A program made the position numbers and the translations under genes. A model generated the notes under the pieces. That model saw only the letters and a list, made by a program, of their open reading frames with translations. It was not told where the DNA came from and made no database searches. From positions 178,627 to 242,626 of the forward strand of contig DGIS01000021.1 of the NCBI GenBank assembly GCA_002386525.1: a stretch of 64,000 nucleotides of DNA, given 5' to 3'. The stretch is from Sphingobacterium sp. UBA4616 (lineage in GTDB: Bacteria > Bacteroidota > Bacteroidia > Sphingobacteriales > Sphingobacteriaceae). Numbering within the stretch: the first letter of the stretch is position 1; each line of letters starts with the position of its first letter. Of this stretch, positions 22,250 to 31,690 are shown one piece after another.

Positions 22250-22486
22250 CCTTATTAGTTATTTGTTTATGCTATAATCCGTCGCTAAGCTATACCGGAC
22301 TTAAACGGTATTTTCTGTTGCAGCTCACAGAATTATCATCGGTTCTATAGCTATTAAATTACGCATAAAGTATTAAAAATGCAATAAATTTATTCCTAGA
22401 ATAGAAGCTACAGGACTTTCAATTTAAATAATTTCATTAATTTAGGCCGAGTGGTAATTCATTTATTAATAATTTAACCGTTTTAT

Positions 22487-22894
22487 ATGGCAATTTGGAA
22501 TTCATTGGGTAAGTATAGAGATACAGGACTTTTGGTCTTGCGCATTGGATTGGGCGTGATGATGATTATGCACGGTTTGCCCAAGTTACAGGGCGGTCCC
22601 GAGCTTTGGTCAGGCGTGGGCAAGTCAATGGGGAATATTGGTGTTCATTTTATGCCTGCTTTTTGGGGTTTTATGGCTGCTGCTACCGAAACTGTGGGCG
22701 GACTATTTTTATTACTTGGTCTTTTTTTCAGACCAGCAGCACTATTGCTTGCTTTTACAATGGTTATCGCCGGATTAATGCATCTTTCCAACGGAGATGG
22801 TATCTCTGGTGCATCCCATGCGATTGAGCTCTGTTTTGTGTTTTTAGGACTCATTCTTATCGGTCCCGGTAAACACTCCGTTGATAAAAAGTAA
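22487..22894 (+). CDS. DoxX family membrane protein
   Basis: A 135-residue inner-membrane protein with four predicted helices. RDTGLLVLRIGLGVMMIMHGLPKL at the N-terminus and the later PAFWGFMAAATETVGGLFLLLGLF and PAALLLAFTMVIAG segments are typical of DoxX/YphA proteins. Members are linked to oxidative stress or act as quinone-reactive subunits, but the exact role here is unknown. It lies alone on the plus strand between two minus-strand universal stress genes. Upstream (22250-22486) is an A+T-rich region with no clear promoter box. Confidence 0.9.
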   Translation: MAIWNSLGKYRDTGLLVLRIGLGVMMIMHGLPKLQGGPELWSGVGKSMGNIGVHFMPAFWGFMAAATETVGGLFLLLGLFFRPAALLLAFTMVIAGLMHLSNGDGISGASHAIELCFVFLGLILIGPGKHSVDKK

Positions 22895-22924
22895 ACGGTT
22901 TTTCCTAGAAAGATATACGTTATT

Positions 22925-22955
22925 GAAGCCACGGTTCCTGAAGGATTGTGGCTTC
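22925..22955. terminator. Hairpin between convergent doxX-like and usp genes
   Basis: An 8-bp inverted repeat (22925-22932 with 22948-22955) between convergent genes; no T run follows, so termination is only suggested. Confidence 0.35.
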
Positions 22956-23013
22956 ACCATAACAAGCACCTTTCACTTTCATTGCGAAGGTTTTTTGTAA
23001 AAATATACTGTAT

Positions 23014-23844
23014 TTATGATCTATCCATGGGAATAACCAATAAGTTGGCGGCGCCATTCCAGGCGATCTTTTTTGAGATGCTGCTTTTGAATAGGCTAGA
23101 TAATAGGCCCTGCTTTTTATGGAATGAAAGTATGAGGTCTATATGTTTCTCTTTTGCATATTCTTCAATACCGACTGCAACATCATCGTGACTAATGTAG
23201 TCATAAATAGGATGGTATTTGTCCAGGCGTTCATGGAGGTGCTTTAATTCCTGCGCCAGGTCTGCAGCAGACGCCTCTTTTTTCGCGACATTCAGGACAT
23301 ATAATTTTGCTTGGAAGGTTTCCAAAACTTGGTCCAAATTAAATAAATCCAGTTTGCGATCTACCTCTTTCAGATCCGTAGTTGCCAGTACATTTTTGGG
23401 GACGGCAGGATCTACCTTATGCGACACGATAAGCATCGGCTTGGGGCATATATCCATTAACGTAATGGCATTGCTTCCTACCAGGATTTTAGCAAAGCCT
23501 GTTTGACCTGTAATACCCAATGCCACAAGATCAATAGCTTGGGCACGACATATTTCTTGAACGCCCATCGGTAAATCCACATCTTCCATTTGATAGGATA
23601 ATGCTACTTGTGGTGGGAACAATAGTCTAATTTGGTCAAACCAGTCCGCGAGTTCCTTCTCTTTGGCCTCTTTTACTTCTTCATTGACAACAACAATAGG
23701 TTCATTATCGACGATGGTAACACTATTGTACGTGTGATATACAATCACCTTTTGGGTTTTCCAGGCTTCTGTACATAGTGCAACTTGTTTTGCTGCTAGA
23801 AGAGCATTTTCTGAAAAGTCAGTTAACAGGAGGATATGTCTCAT
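23014..23844 (-). CDS. Universal stress protein, tandem Usp domains (paralog)
   Basis: A 276-residue two-domain universal stress protein of the same length and layout as the one at 21419-22249. Its start, RHILLLTDFSENALLAAKQVA, and its ATP-loop region, LGITGQTGFAKILVGSN, align with that paralog. The second half again lacks a complete nucleotide-binding loop and ends KKIAWNGAANLLVIPMD. The pair flanks the DoxX gene. The 256-base region downstream to 24100 holds the Prc terminator and this gene's promoter, but no clear TAnnTTTG box. Confidence 0.92.
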   Translation of the reverse strand: MRHILLLTDFSENALLAAKQVALCTEAWKTQKVIVYHTYNSVTIVDNEPIVVVNEEVKEAKEKELADWFDQIRLLFPPQVALSYQMEDVDLPMGVQEICRAQAIDLVALGITGQTGFAKILVGSNAITLMDICPKPMLIVSHKVDPAVPKNVLATTDLKEVDRKLDLFNLDQVLETFQAKLYVLNVAKKEASAADLAQELKHLHERLDKYHPIYDYISHDDVAVGIEEYAKEKHIDLILSFHKKQGLLSSLFKSSISKKIAWNGAANLLVIPMDRS

Positions 23845-24034
23845 GATATTCTTTTTTATACGTTTAACTTGATAACCTGCTGCGCTACGTCATCCAGATC
23901 CTTCGCTTAATGATACGTATTGGATCATAGGGTCTCGTATAGCGGCGGTATATTACCAAAACAATCAATCTAGCGATAAGTTACAAATAAAACGTGAATT
24001 TAATGTTAAGACCCTTCCAAAGTGATGAGTATCA

Positions 24035-24066
24035 TAAAAAAAGGCAACCCTAATCAGGGTTGCCTT
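24035..24066 (-). terminator. Terminator of prc
   Basis: A perfect 11-bp stem (24041-24051 with 24056-24066) is followed on the minus strand by a T run (complement of 24035-24041). Confidence 0.85.
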
Positions 24067-24100
24067 GCTATTTACTTTACATTTTTAGTTTTTGGTGAAA

Positions 24101-26227
24101 TTACATCGGTTTTTTTGTGCCAAAGTTGATGATATAATCGGTCATCACTTTTGCACTTTCGTCTTTCACGAAATCCAGGTCGATTTTAGGCTGTGATTTG
24201 CCTTCTTCCCAAGCTGGTTTCCCCTGTAATTTCAATAAAGCGTTGATGCGATCTCTATTTTTCTTGAGGTTGTCATCTTTATCTTTCTTGAATTTGTTGA
24301 ATTCCAATGGAATTTTAACATCCTCATCCTTTTGAGCTTCTTCGATGTCCTCTTTCAGATATTTATATTCCAATGAGTTTTTAATGCGTGCCTCATGCAT
24401 CGCTTCTAATTTTTTATCAATACCACTCAGATCAGCTACTTTTTTGAAGTTGCTCGACTGGATTTGATCCCAAGGGAGCGCTGATTTTTCTGAGCTTTCA
24501 CCAAATTTCTCTGCAGAAAACTGAGAAGGGAATACGATATCTGGTGTCACACCTTTATGTTGTGTACTACTCCCGTTAACCCGATAAAATTTACCCAATG
24601 TAATATTGATCTGTCCATACTGAGGAGCGCCTTCCGGGGTGTCCGGATCTTTTTCACCCGATGCCTTTAACAGCAATCGGCTGGTTGGGCTGATGACACG
24701 CGACATGTCTATTGCCGATTGCACTGTTCCCTTGCCGTAACTTTGAGATCCTAGGATAATCCCTCTTCCATAATCTTGGATAGCACCAGCAAAGATTTCA
24801 GAAGCCGAAGCCGAGAAGCGGTTGATCATGATGCCCAGTGGACCATCCCATGACACACCCGCATTTTTATCTTCTTCAACATCAATGTTATTTTTTGTAT
24901 CTCTCACCTGTACAACAGGACCTTTATCGATAAATAAACCGGTCAAATCAATTGCTTCAGGTAAAGAACCACCACCATTAAATCTAAGGTCGATGACCAC
25001 CGCATCCACTTTTTGTTGTTTCAGCGTGTCTAATATCATCCTAACATCTCTCGTGGTGCTCTTATAATTCGGATCGCGTCTTCTGTAAGCCTCAAAATCC
25101 ATGTAGAATTTAGGAATGTTGATGATACCCACTTTATACATTTTTCCGTCCGCTCCTTTGACGTTCATGATCTCTTTTTTCGCGGACTCTTCTTCAACGA
25201 CGATTTTCTCCCGTACCAGAGATACAATACGTGGATGAGAGTTCATTGGCTGGCCGGCAGGAATAATTTTCAGACGAACGATTGTTCCTTTTGGACCTTT
25301 GATTTTTGCTACAGCCGCATCAAGTCTCCAACCAATGATATCTTCAAATTCACCATCTTTTCCCTGCGCTACAGCGATGATTTTATCATTGACGTGAATG
25401 CTCTTGTCTTTGAAAATAGGTCCACCGGGGATAATTTCAAAGATGCTTACGGCTTCGTTATCGATGGATAATCTTGCACCAATCCCTTCAAAAGTATTGG
25501 CCATTCCTTCATTAAATGCCTGGGCAAAAGATGGATTAAAATAAGAAGTATGCGGGTCTACAGCATCTGTCAACGCTTGCATCACGATCTGAAAAGCATC
25601 GTTTGCGTTGCTTTTTTTGGCCTGTGAGATCAAATTGACATAGCGTTTTTTTAATGTCTCTACCTGTTTGGTTTTTGCACTGTCGGTAGATTTGCCACTG
25701 GCAGTTTCCAAGTTGAGCAAGTCGTATTTCACACGTTTACGCCATTGGTCATTGGCCTCATCTGCCGTTTTGAACCATCCTAATTTTTCACGGTTAGGTT
25801 GGTAATACTCGTCTTTCGTATAATCCTGTTTTTTGTCGATTTCTGAAAGCGAATATTGCATTCTTTCCAGGTATCTCTTCGAATAGACATTGAAAATATG
25901 GAACGCAGCTGATAGATCCCCATTTTTAATGTCCTGGGCAAGATTGTTTTTATAGGACTGAAATTCATCAATATCCGATTGAAGCAGGTAATTTTTCCCT
26001 TGATCCAAACTTTTGATCAGATTATCGTATATAATGCCCGATATTGAATCGTTCATTTTGACCTTTTTGTAGCTTGCATTTTCCAATAATCCAGAGACTT
26101 CCTTGGCGATGATCTGATGCTGTGTGCTTGGTTTAAGCCCTCCGTCATCAGGAAGTGCGACTCGTGGTTTTGAACCACAAGAAACAATGGATACAACAAA
26201 AAGTGCAAATATGAGTTTCTTAAACAT
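24101..26227 (-). CDS. prc: Carboxy-terminal processing protease (Prc/Tsp), lipoprotein form
   Basis: A 708-residue S41 tail-specific protease. The start at 26227 gives a compact lipoprotein signal with lipobox VSIVSC (Cys17), so it should be membrane-anchored in the periplasm; an ATG 24 bases upstream only lengthens the basic end. An N-terminal helical domain precedes a PDZ domain (about residues 240-330). The S41 catalytic part carries the Ser474/Lys499 dyad (FSASASEIF and SQSYGKGTV), and a C-terminal DUF3340-like domain ends the protein. Prc trims C-termini of periplasmic proteins, including peptidoglycan hydrolases in other bacteria. It is a single gene with its own terminator. Confidence 0.94.
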   Translation of the reverse strand: MFKKLIFALFVVSIVSCGSKPRVALPDDGGLKPSTQHQIIAKEVSGLLENASYKKVKMNDSISGIIYDNLIKSLDQGKNYLLQSDIDEFQSYKNNLAQDIKNGDLSAAFHIFNVYSKRYLERMQYSLSEIDKKQDYTKDEYYQPNREKLGWFKTADEANDQWRKRVKYDLLNLETASGKSTDSAKTKQVETLKKRYVNLISQAKKSNANDAFQIVMQALTDAVDPHTSYFNPSFAQAFNEGMANTFEGIGARLSIDNEAVSIFEIIPGGPIFKDKSIHVNDKIIAVAQGKDGEFEDIIGWRLDAAVAKIKGPKGTIVRLKIIPAGQPMNSHPRIVSLVREKIVVEEESAKKEIMNVKGADGKMYKVGIINIPKFYMDFEAYRRRDPNYKSTTRDVRMILDTLKQQKVDAVVIDLRFNGGGSLPEAIDLTGLFIDKGPVVQVRDTKNNIDVEEDKNAGVSWDGPLGIMINRFSASASEIFAGAIQDYGRGIILGSQSYGKGTVQSAIDMSRVISPTSRLLLKASGEKDPDTPEGAPQYGQINITLGKFYRVNGSSTQHKGVTPDIVFPSQFSAEKFGESSEKSALPWDQIQSSNFKKVADLSGIDKKLEAMHEARIKNSLEYKYLKEDIEEAQKDEDVKIPLEFNKFKKDKDDNLKKNRDRINALLKLQGKPAWEEGKSQPKIDLDFVKDESAKVMTDYIINFGTKKPM

Positions 26228-26425
26228 ATTTTCGACGGTTTTATTAATCATTCTTTTTAAAAAATATTCAGCTCTTTTTGATAAGCGTGCTAAATTTAGT
26301 GAAATTCATAGCACATTATCGCAGAATCTAAAAATTTATTTGATTTATCCTTCAATATTTACAAAAAGCTTAATGTCGCTCCGTAAACTGCTCTTGCAGT
26401 AGACCAGCAGAAGGGGTAGATTGTT

Positions 26426-27529
26426 TTATTTATACAGTTCATTTTTTAACTGTGTATAGGCTTTGTAGGTCTGATCAGCCGATGGATAGTCCTTTAAAAC
26501 AAGATATACTTCGCCGAGTTTGTCCAGTATCGCCAACGATAGTTGCTTATTATTTTCGTCTGCGGCCAACTCTGCTGCCTGCACAAACTCTTTGAGTGCC
26601 ACCTTATAGTTACCATCCTTTTGTTTGGAGGAGGCCAGCAAGTATTCAATTTCCGCGAGTTCGCTACTTAGTTTTTTGGCATTGGCCAGGTCGCGGGCCT
26701 GCAGCAAAAACCATTGGGCTTCGGTATATTTATGCTGATCAAAATAGATTTCTGCAAGCATTTCCCAGGCAAAGATCTTTCCTTCATATGCTTTGGCTTT
26801 ATTGAATAGCGGTATCGCACTGCGTATGATATTATTTTCGGCCGTTTTATACTTTCCCTGGCCCGCTCGAGCCATGGCAATTAAAAGCCAGGCGTTTGCC
26901 TGCTCCGCATAACTTTTGCTCTTCGTCGCATAGGCATGATAGTTTTGAGCACTTTCTTCGGCACGCTGAAAGTCCCCACTGTACAGCTGGAAATTGCTGA
27001 TATTCAAATTAATGGTTGCAATATCGTCCCTATTGTCGGTACGGTTAGCCAAAGAAAGTGCCTGATATAGAAATGCTGACGCATTGCTGCTGTCGTTATT
27101 TTTAATGGAAAATAAGGCGGCTTCATTTGATAAAGCATAGCCTGCAGTCCAATTTTCTGCTTTTTTTTGCCCTTCAACTGCATCGTTCCAGGCGTTGGCT
27201 GTCGCTGGCATCGGATTCATTAAATAGTGAAAATGTCCAAGGTTATTGGTGCTTCGCAGCTGCAGTAGCAAGCGCTGGAGTAGGAGTTGTCTCGCAATTT
27301 CTTTGCTGAAAGACTTCTTTTCAGCATAATGATCTTCCAGTATTTCATTGGCTGTTTTAGGCGGGGGTAAGAAATATACCTCGGGGCCGATGCCCTTAAA
27401 CAAAGCATCGTATTTTTTAATCGAGCCCGTATAATCTTTTTCTGCATTTTGTGCCACAACCCGACGCGGTATATTCACGAATATGGTCAAGGTGGTCAAG
27501 ATAAAAAAACAGTATTTTGTCATTCTCAT
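26426..27529 (-). CDS. Secreted TPR-repeat protein
   Basis: A 367-residue protein with a probable signal peptide (MRMTKYCFFILTTLTIFVNI, cleavage near VVAQ). From about residue 140 it consists of tetratricopeptide-type helical pairs (for example SNASAFLYQALSLANRT, YKTAENNIIRSAIPLFNKA, YTEAQWFLLQARDLA, YKVALKEFVQAAELA, YPSADQTYKAYTQL). TPRs bind partner proteins, but no enzymatic domain is visible and the role is unknown. It faces away from rarA across a 210-base divergent gap. The 198 bases between it and prc hold no recognised feature. Confidence 0.82.
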   Translation of the reverse strand: MRMTKYCFFILTTLTIFVNIPRRVVAQNAEKDYTGSIKKYDALFKGIGPEVYFLPPPKTANEILEDHYAEKKSFSKEIARQLLLQRLLLQLRSTNNLGHFHYLMNPMPATANAWNDAVEGQKKAENWTAGYALSNEAALFSIKNNDSSNASAFLYQALSLANRTDNRDDIATINLNISNFQLYSGDFQRAEESAQNYHAYATKSKSYAEQANAWLLIAMARAGQGKYKTAENNIIRSAIPLFNKAKAYEGKIFAWEMLAEIYFDQHKYTEAQWFLLQARDLANAKKLSSELAEIEYLLASSKQKDGNYKVALKEFVQAAELAADENNKQLSLAILDKLGEVYLVLKDYPSADQTYKAYTQLKNELYK

Positions 27530-27727
27530 TGATGATTACGTCACAATTAATGCTTACTATAGTAGTTATTCGAGCAATCCACAGCTGTTTCTGATCAACT
27601 TTTAATCCCTCTCATGTACTGCCAAAAGCAATTTACATATAGCGTAGAGCAAATATGACGAAAAATTGTGTGAAAAAATGTTAAAGCGTTAAACTAAAAT
27701 ATTTAGTCCTTGTGCTATTTTAATTTT

Positions 27728-27735
27728 TAACTTTG
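27728..27735 (+). promoter_or_regulatory. -7 box directly before rarA
   Basis: TAACTTTG is a perfect TAnnTTTG match whose last base is only four bases before the rarA ATG at 27740. If it is the promoter, the rarA mRNA is leaderless or nearly so. Confidence 0.55.
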
Positions 27736-27739
27736 TACT

Positions 27740-29020
27740 ATGGCGACACGAATTCCATTAGCAGAACGACTTAGACCGCGGCAATTGAGCGCTTATGTGG
27801 GGCAACAGCATATTGTCGGCCCTGACGCAGTGCTCTATCATGCAATCCAGCAAAAGAATATTCCTTCCATGATTCTTTGGGGGCCACCGGGAGTGGGTAA
27901 AACGAGTTTGGCCCTGCTGATCGCCAAAGAACTGGACCGACCGTTCTTTTCATTAAGTGCGATTCAAGCGGGGGTGAAAGATATTCGTGAGGTGATCGAA
28001 AAAGCCGAAAGGCTGATGAACTTCAACCAAGATCAGCCTATTTTATTTATCGATGAGATTCATCGCTTTTCCAAATCCCAGCAGGATTCGCTGTTAGGAG
28101 CAGTTGAGCGCGGGCTGGTAACACTTATCGGTGCCACCACAGAAAATCCATCGTTCGAAGTTATTTCAGCCTTGCTCTCGCGCTGTCAAGTGTATGTATT
28201 GGAGCATCTTTCCGAGCAGGATCTTATTGGACTGATCGAAAAAGCATTGCATGAAGATGAATATCTGCAGAAACAGGCGATAGTTGTTGAGGAGTATGAG
28301 GCCTTATTGCGGCTATCCGGTGGCGATGCCCGTAAATTATTGAATGTCCTTGAATTGGTTGTGAATGCTGCGGTGTTGCATAAAGAGCCGATCACAAATG
28401 CCTTTGTACTGAAACAGGTACAGCAGAATATGGCGATTTATGACAAAGCAGGAGAGCAGCATTACGATATTATATCCGCCTTTATCAAATCCATTCGCGG
28501 TTCGGATCCAAACGCAGCGGTATATTGGCTAGCACGGATGATCGAAGGCGGCGAGGATCCATCCTTTATTGCACGGCGGTTGTTGATTTTGGCTTCGGAG
28601 GATATTGGCAATGCCAATCCGAATGCCTTATTGTTGGCCAACAACTGTTTTCAGGCGGTCAATGTCATTGGATGGCCCGAATCGCGTATTATTCTTTCGC
28701 AGACGGTGATCTACCTGGCTACCTCGGTCAAAAGCAATGCTTCTTATGAGGCCATTAATAAAGCACAGGCCTTGGTGAAACAAACCGGCGACCTATCCGT
28801 ACCCTTGGCTATCCGTAATGCCCCAACGAAGTTAATGAAAAACTTAAATTATGGTGCCGAATACAAGTATTCGCATGCCTATCCAGGAAACTTTGTTGTC
28901 CAGGAATTTCTTCCGAAAGAAATCAGCGGTGTCAAATTATATGAGCCTGGTAAAAACCCACAGGAGGAGAAACTAAGGCAAAGTTTACGGGACAAGTGGA
29001 AGGAGAAATACAACTATTGA
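27740..29020 (+). CDS. rarA: Replication-associated recombination protein A (RarA/MgsA)
   Basis: A 426-residue AAA+ ATPase related to clamp loaders and RuvB. It acts at stalled replication forks with SSB. It has Walker A GPPGVGKT (48-55), Walker B LFIDEIHRF (Asp105, Glu106), sensor 1 LIGATTENPSFEV, and the RarA-specific C-terminal region (GSDPNAAVYWLARMIEGGEDP). MATRIPLAERLRPRQLSAYV at the N-terminus is the usual family opening. It is complete, with its own -7 box and a near-absent leader. A hairpin at 29114-29143 separates it from the convergent iron operon. Confidence 0.96.
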   Translation: MATRIPLAERLRPRQLSAYVGQQHIVGPDAVLYHAIQQKNIPSMILWGPPGVGKTSLALLIAKELDRPFFSLSAIQAGVKDIREVIEKAERLMNFNQDQPILFIDEIHRFSKSQQDSLLGAVERGLVTLIGATTENPSFEVISALLSRCQVYVLEHLSEQDLIGLIEKALHEDEYLQKQAIVVEEYEALLRLSGGDARKLLNVLELVVNAAVLHKEPITNAFVLKQVQQNMAIYDKAGEQHYDIISAFIKSIRGSDPNAAVYWLARMIEGGEDPSFIARRLLILASEDIGNANPNALLLANNCFQAVNVIGWPESRIILSQTVIYLATSVKSNASYEAINKAQALVKQTGDLSVPLAIRNAPTKLMKNLNYGAEYKYSHAYPGNFVVQEFLPKEISGVKLYEPGKNPQEEKLRQSLRDKWKEKYNY

Positions 29021-29113
29021 TCCGGGCCCAGATTTAAATACACAGGCCTCACTGTGCAAAATTTCATAAATAGAATTGTCGGGCGGTAGGATAGAATCAG
29101 CGTCAACACGATA

Positions 29114-29143
29114 GCAAAGGCGAGGGATAAAGCTCGCCTTTGC
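29114..29143. terminator. Hairpin between convergent rarA and PepSY genes
   Basis: An 11-bp perfect stem (29114-29124 with 29133-29143) between two converging transcripts; no T run, so it is a probable 3'-end structure. Confidence 0.5.
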
Positions 29144-29162
29144 AACGATGAACATTGAGATT

Positions 29163-30989
29163 TTAGTATTTTGTAGCAGGTTTGTTTTTTAGGGCAAAGG
29201 CGCTCTTAAGCGGCAAGGGACTGGCTGTACCCGTCGTACGTTTAGCAGCGCTGTCATCGGATGAGTCCGTTTTACCATTCGCATTTTCCTTTTTTTGGTT
29301 CTGTAACATCTTTTTAAAGATGAGTAGGCCGATGATGCCCAAAGACAACCAGAGAAGATCCACCAGTAAAATATCGTTTGCTCCTGAGCGATAGGTTTCC
29401 CAGATCCAGTTCCCCGTTTTTATGCCATTCACAATTGGGATTGCAAGAGACAATATCGAGCCGAGCAGGAGTGTTTCTAAGTTTGTTTTGGCGATGTTAC
29501 GTCGGATGACATAAAAAACAGCCAACGCCAGCCAACTATAGAAGTAAACATGGAATATAAACGACTGATCTACTTTCGTCGCCAGCTTAACTGCAATAAA
29601 GCTCATTGCTGTGATTGGAAACATCGTCAGGCAGCTCGCCATAAATACATTCGCCGCCCAAAAATTAAAGATGCGTTTGCGCTTGGGGATATTATTTTTA
29701 TCACGTGCGACCAGCCAGATCAGAATACCCGATATGATAACAAAGCAGCCCATGATACCCAAAACAAAATAAATAATTTTGACAGGATAGCCGCCAAAAT
29801 CTGCCAAGTGCAAGCGGTAGATGAAACCCTTCATATAATCTAGGTAGGAGCCGTTTGCTGTTGCAGATTTTTCAAAAAGTATTTTCTCATCGGCCACGCG
29901 GTAGATGAGTCTTCCCGAACCCGCAAAGTTCTTGTCAATATCGGCATCATATAGCGCTACGACATGCATGCTTTTATCACCATAATTTTTGATAAAGATG
30001 CGGTTCATGTGGCTGTTTGGCCATTTACTCTCCACCTTATCCAGAAAATCACCCATTTTGAAGGGTGCGGTGAGCGGCTCGTACAAATAAGTATATTTTG
30101 TGTTGTCGTTGTAACCGAGCGCAGCATAGACCTCATCCTCTTTACCATCATAGAGGTATTTGCTAAACGGAATAATCAAGACCGAGTTTACGATCAGTAC
30201 AATCCCCGTCAGGGCATACATAAACTGGTAGGGAAAGCCGATGACACCCAGGGCAGTATGCATGTCTGTCCATACCGTTTTCCATTTGTTTCCGGGTCTG
30301 AAGACAAAGAAGTTGGATTTGATTTTATCCCAATGGAGCATCAGACCAGAGATCAGCGCAAAGAGAAAGATAAAAGATACCAGCCCGGCAAGGGTGTAGC
30401 CAAAGGGTCTGCCAATATTGATCCCAATTTGGTTGAGCGGCGCTAAGAAGTGAAGGCGATACAAAAATTCACCCATGGTATAGCCATCGCTATAATCTGA
30501 CGGTTTTTTAGTAGCCAAGTCATAGGAAAAATACATGGAATCGTCATTTCCACGTCGGCCGCGGCCACGTCTTTTCTTTTTTTCGTCTTTAGCCTTTGCA
30601 TCTTTTACCGCTGCACCTTTATTTTCCGTCGCGAGTCGTTTCTTTTCGGCCAACTGCTTTTGTTCTGCCACCGCTTTCGCTTTATTTGCAACTAGTGTAT
30701 CCTGTGATTCGCCGATATTGACATAACTGGAATGACCATTGTGTTGCATGTAAAAGGTAATATCTCTTCCTTTCAGTTCTTTGATCTGCCCAATGGAGTC
30801 TAGAAGATGGTCAAAAACAATATTTTGGTACGTTTCCCCTTTGTCGGACTCATTTTTTTGCCAGGCATTGATTTCATTTTTAAAAAATGAAAAAGATCCC
30901 GCAAAAAAAATCACATACAAAATAGCACAAATGATTATCCCAGAGATGGTATGCGTATTGAAGTAGATATTGTAACGTCTTAAATTCAT
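29163..30989 (-). CDS. PepSY-associated membrane protein, iron-uptake type
   Basis: A 608-residue inner-membrane protein of the PepSY_TM family (PiuB-like). Family members are iron-regulated and are thought to help reduce or process ferric siderophores in the periplasm. It opens MNLRRYNIYFNTHTISGIII, with a helix and the conserved H of the family, carries a charged low-complexity linker (K/R/A-rich, about residues 115-150), and has further helices such as MLHWDKIKSNFFVFRPG and WTDMHTALGVIGFPYQFMYA. The ATG at 30989 is chosen over 31022 because family proteins begin at the NLRRYN segment. It overlaps nothing essential and is the last gene of a TonB receptor-led operon. Confidence 0.88.
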   Translation of the reverse strand: MNLRRYNIYFNTHTISGIIICAILYVIFFAGSFSFFKNEINAWQKNESDKGETYQNIVFDHLLDSIGQIKELKGRDITFYMQHNGHSSYVNIGESQDTLVANKAKAVAEQKQLAEKKRLATENKGAAVKDAKAKDEKKKRRGRGRRGNDDSMYFSYDLATKKPSDYSDGYTMGEFLYRLHFLAPLNQIGINIGRPFGYTLAGLVSFIFLFALISGLMLHWDKIKSNFFVFRPGNKWKTVWTDMHTALGVIGFPYQFMYALTGIVLIVNSVLIIPFSKYLYDGKEDEVYAALGYNDNTKYTYLYEPLTAPFKMGDFLDKVESKWPNSHMNRIFIKNYGDKSMHVVALYDADIDKNFAGSGRLIYRVADEKILFEKSATANGSYLDYMKGFIYRLHLADFGGYPVKIIYFVLGIMGCFVIISGILIWLVARDKNNIPKRKRIFNFWAANVFMASCLTMFPITAMSFIAVKLATKVDQSFIFHVYFYSWLALAVFYVIRRNIAKTNLETLLLGSILSLAIPIVNGIKTGNWIWETYRSGANDILLVDLLWLSLGIIGLLIFKKMLQNQKKENANGKTDSSDDSAAKRTTGTASPLPLKSAFALKNKPATKY

Positions 30990-30999
30990 GATAAGGGTA

Positions 31000-31275
31000 T
31001 TATAGGTACATAAAGATGCCATAGAATACAGCGATCAGAAACAGGTATATGCCCCATATTAGCCAACCACTTTTAGCAAGAAAGGCCACGAGCAATAATA
31101 TTGCCCAGGCGATAAAACCTGTGACGTAAGCCGTAATTAAAATGTCTGTTTTATCGCATATTTTTGTTAAGCAAAGGTGGAAGTATAGCATCACAAAATA
31201 ACCTCCAAAGAAACCAGCGGTCAATTTGAGGAAACGTTGAAAAGGAGAGCTTAGATATTTTTTATTGGCAGGCAT
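31000..31275 (-). CDS. Small membrane protein, DUF3649-like
   Basis: A 91-residue protein with three predicted membrane helices (around GFFGGYFVMLYFHLCL, AYVTGFIAWAILLLVAFLA and WLIWGIYLFLIAVFYGI). The pattern of a GGY helix followed by two helices, and its place beside a PepSY protein, resemble DUF3649 proteins of proteobacterial iron-uptake clusters. The match is by layout more than by sequence. Three bases separate it from the upstream 110-residue gene, so they are co-translated. Confidence 0.65.
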   Translation of the reverse strand: MPANKKYLSSPFQRFLKLTAGFFGGYFVMLYFHLCLTKICDKTDILITAYVTGFIAWAILLLVAFLAKSGWLIWGIYLFLIAVFYGIFMYL

Positions 31276-31278
31276 GTC

Positions 31279-31611
31279 TTAAAACACAAAAAGTTCAAAA
31301 AACAGAGAAAGAAGCAGGATAACGGTCAGTTGTTTCCATTGGAAATACCGATAGGGCCACAAAAGCACAATCAAGCTAAAGAATCCCATGGTATAGGTTC
31401 CAAAAGCCAATGTTCCCGAAAGAACACCCTGCAAGTACATGGTCCATATCCATGAAAGACTGAGCACAGCCATGGCCAGTAACCTCGCACGGCTCTTATT
31501 TTGTCTAAGAGCGATCATGAAAGATGAACCTGGTTTGATATGGACCTTTGCCGAGGAACAGTACCAAAAAAAGCTACCGGTGAAAATAAATAGGAGTAAA
31601 AGCGTATACAT
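31279..31611 (-). CDS. Small membrane protein, DUF3325-like
   Basis: A 110-residue protein with three or four predicted helices (TLLLLFIFTGSFFWYCSS, LLAMAVLSLSWIWTMYL, YTMGFFSLIVLLWPY and QLTVILLLSLFFELFVF). Size, helix layout and operon position beside a PepSY protein resemble DUF3325 proteins found in siderophore-uptake clusters, where their role is unknown. Similarity is only topological here. It starts the distal half of the operon after an intercistronic hairpin (31633-31669). Confidence 0.62.
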   Translation of the reverse strand: MYTLLLLFIFTGSFFWYCSSAKVHIKPGSSFMIALRQNKSRARLLAMAVLSLSWIWTMYLQGVLSGTLAFGTYTMGFFSLIVLLWPYRYFQWKQLTVILLLSLFFELFVF

Positions 31612-31632
31612 TGGTTACCATTAATTTATACA

Positions 31633-31669
31633 CATACCCAATATGCTATGTATGGGCATATTGGGTATG
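31633..31669 (-). other. Intercistronic hairpin in the iron operon
   Basis: A perfect 14-bp inverted repeat (31633-31646 with 31656-31669) lies in the only sizeable gap (79 bases) of the operon, just after the DUF4374 stop. Neither strand has a T run beyond it, so mRNA processing, stabilisation or partial termination is more likely than full termination. Confidence 0.6.
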
Positions 31670-31690
31670 CAGTTTTAAGAATCTAAAAGA

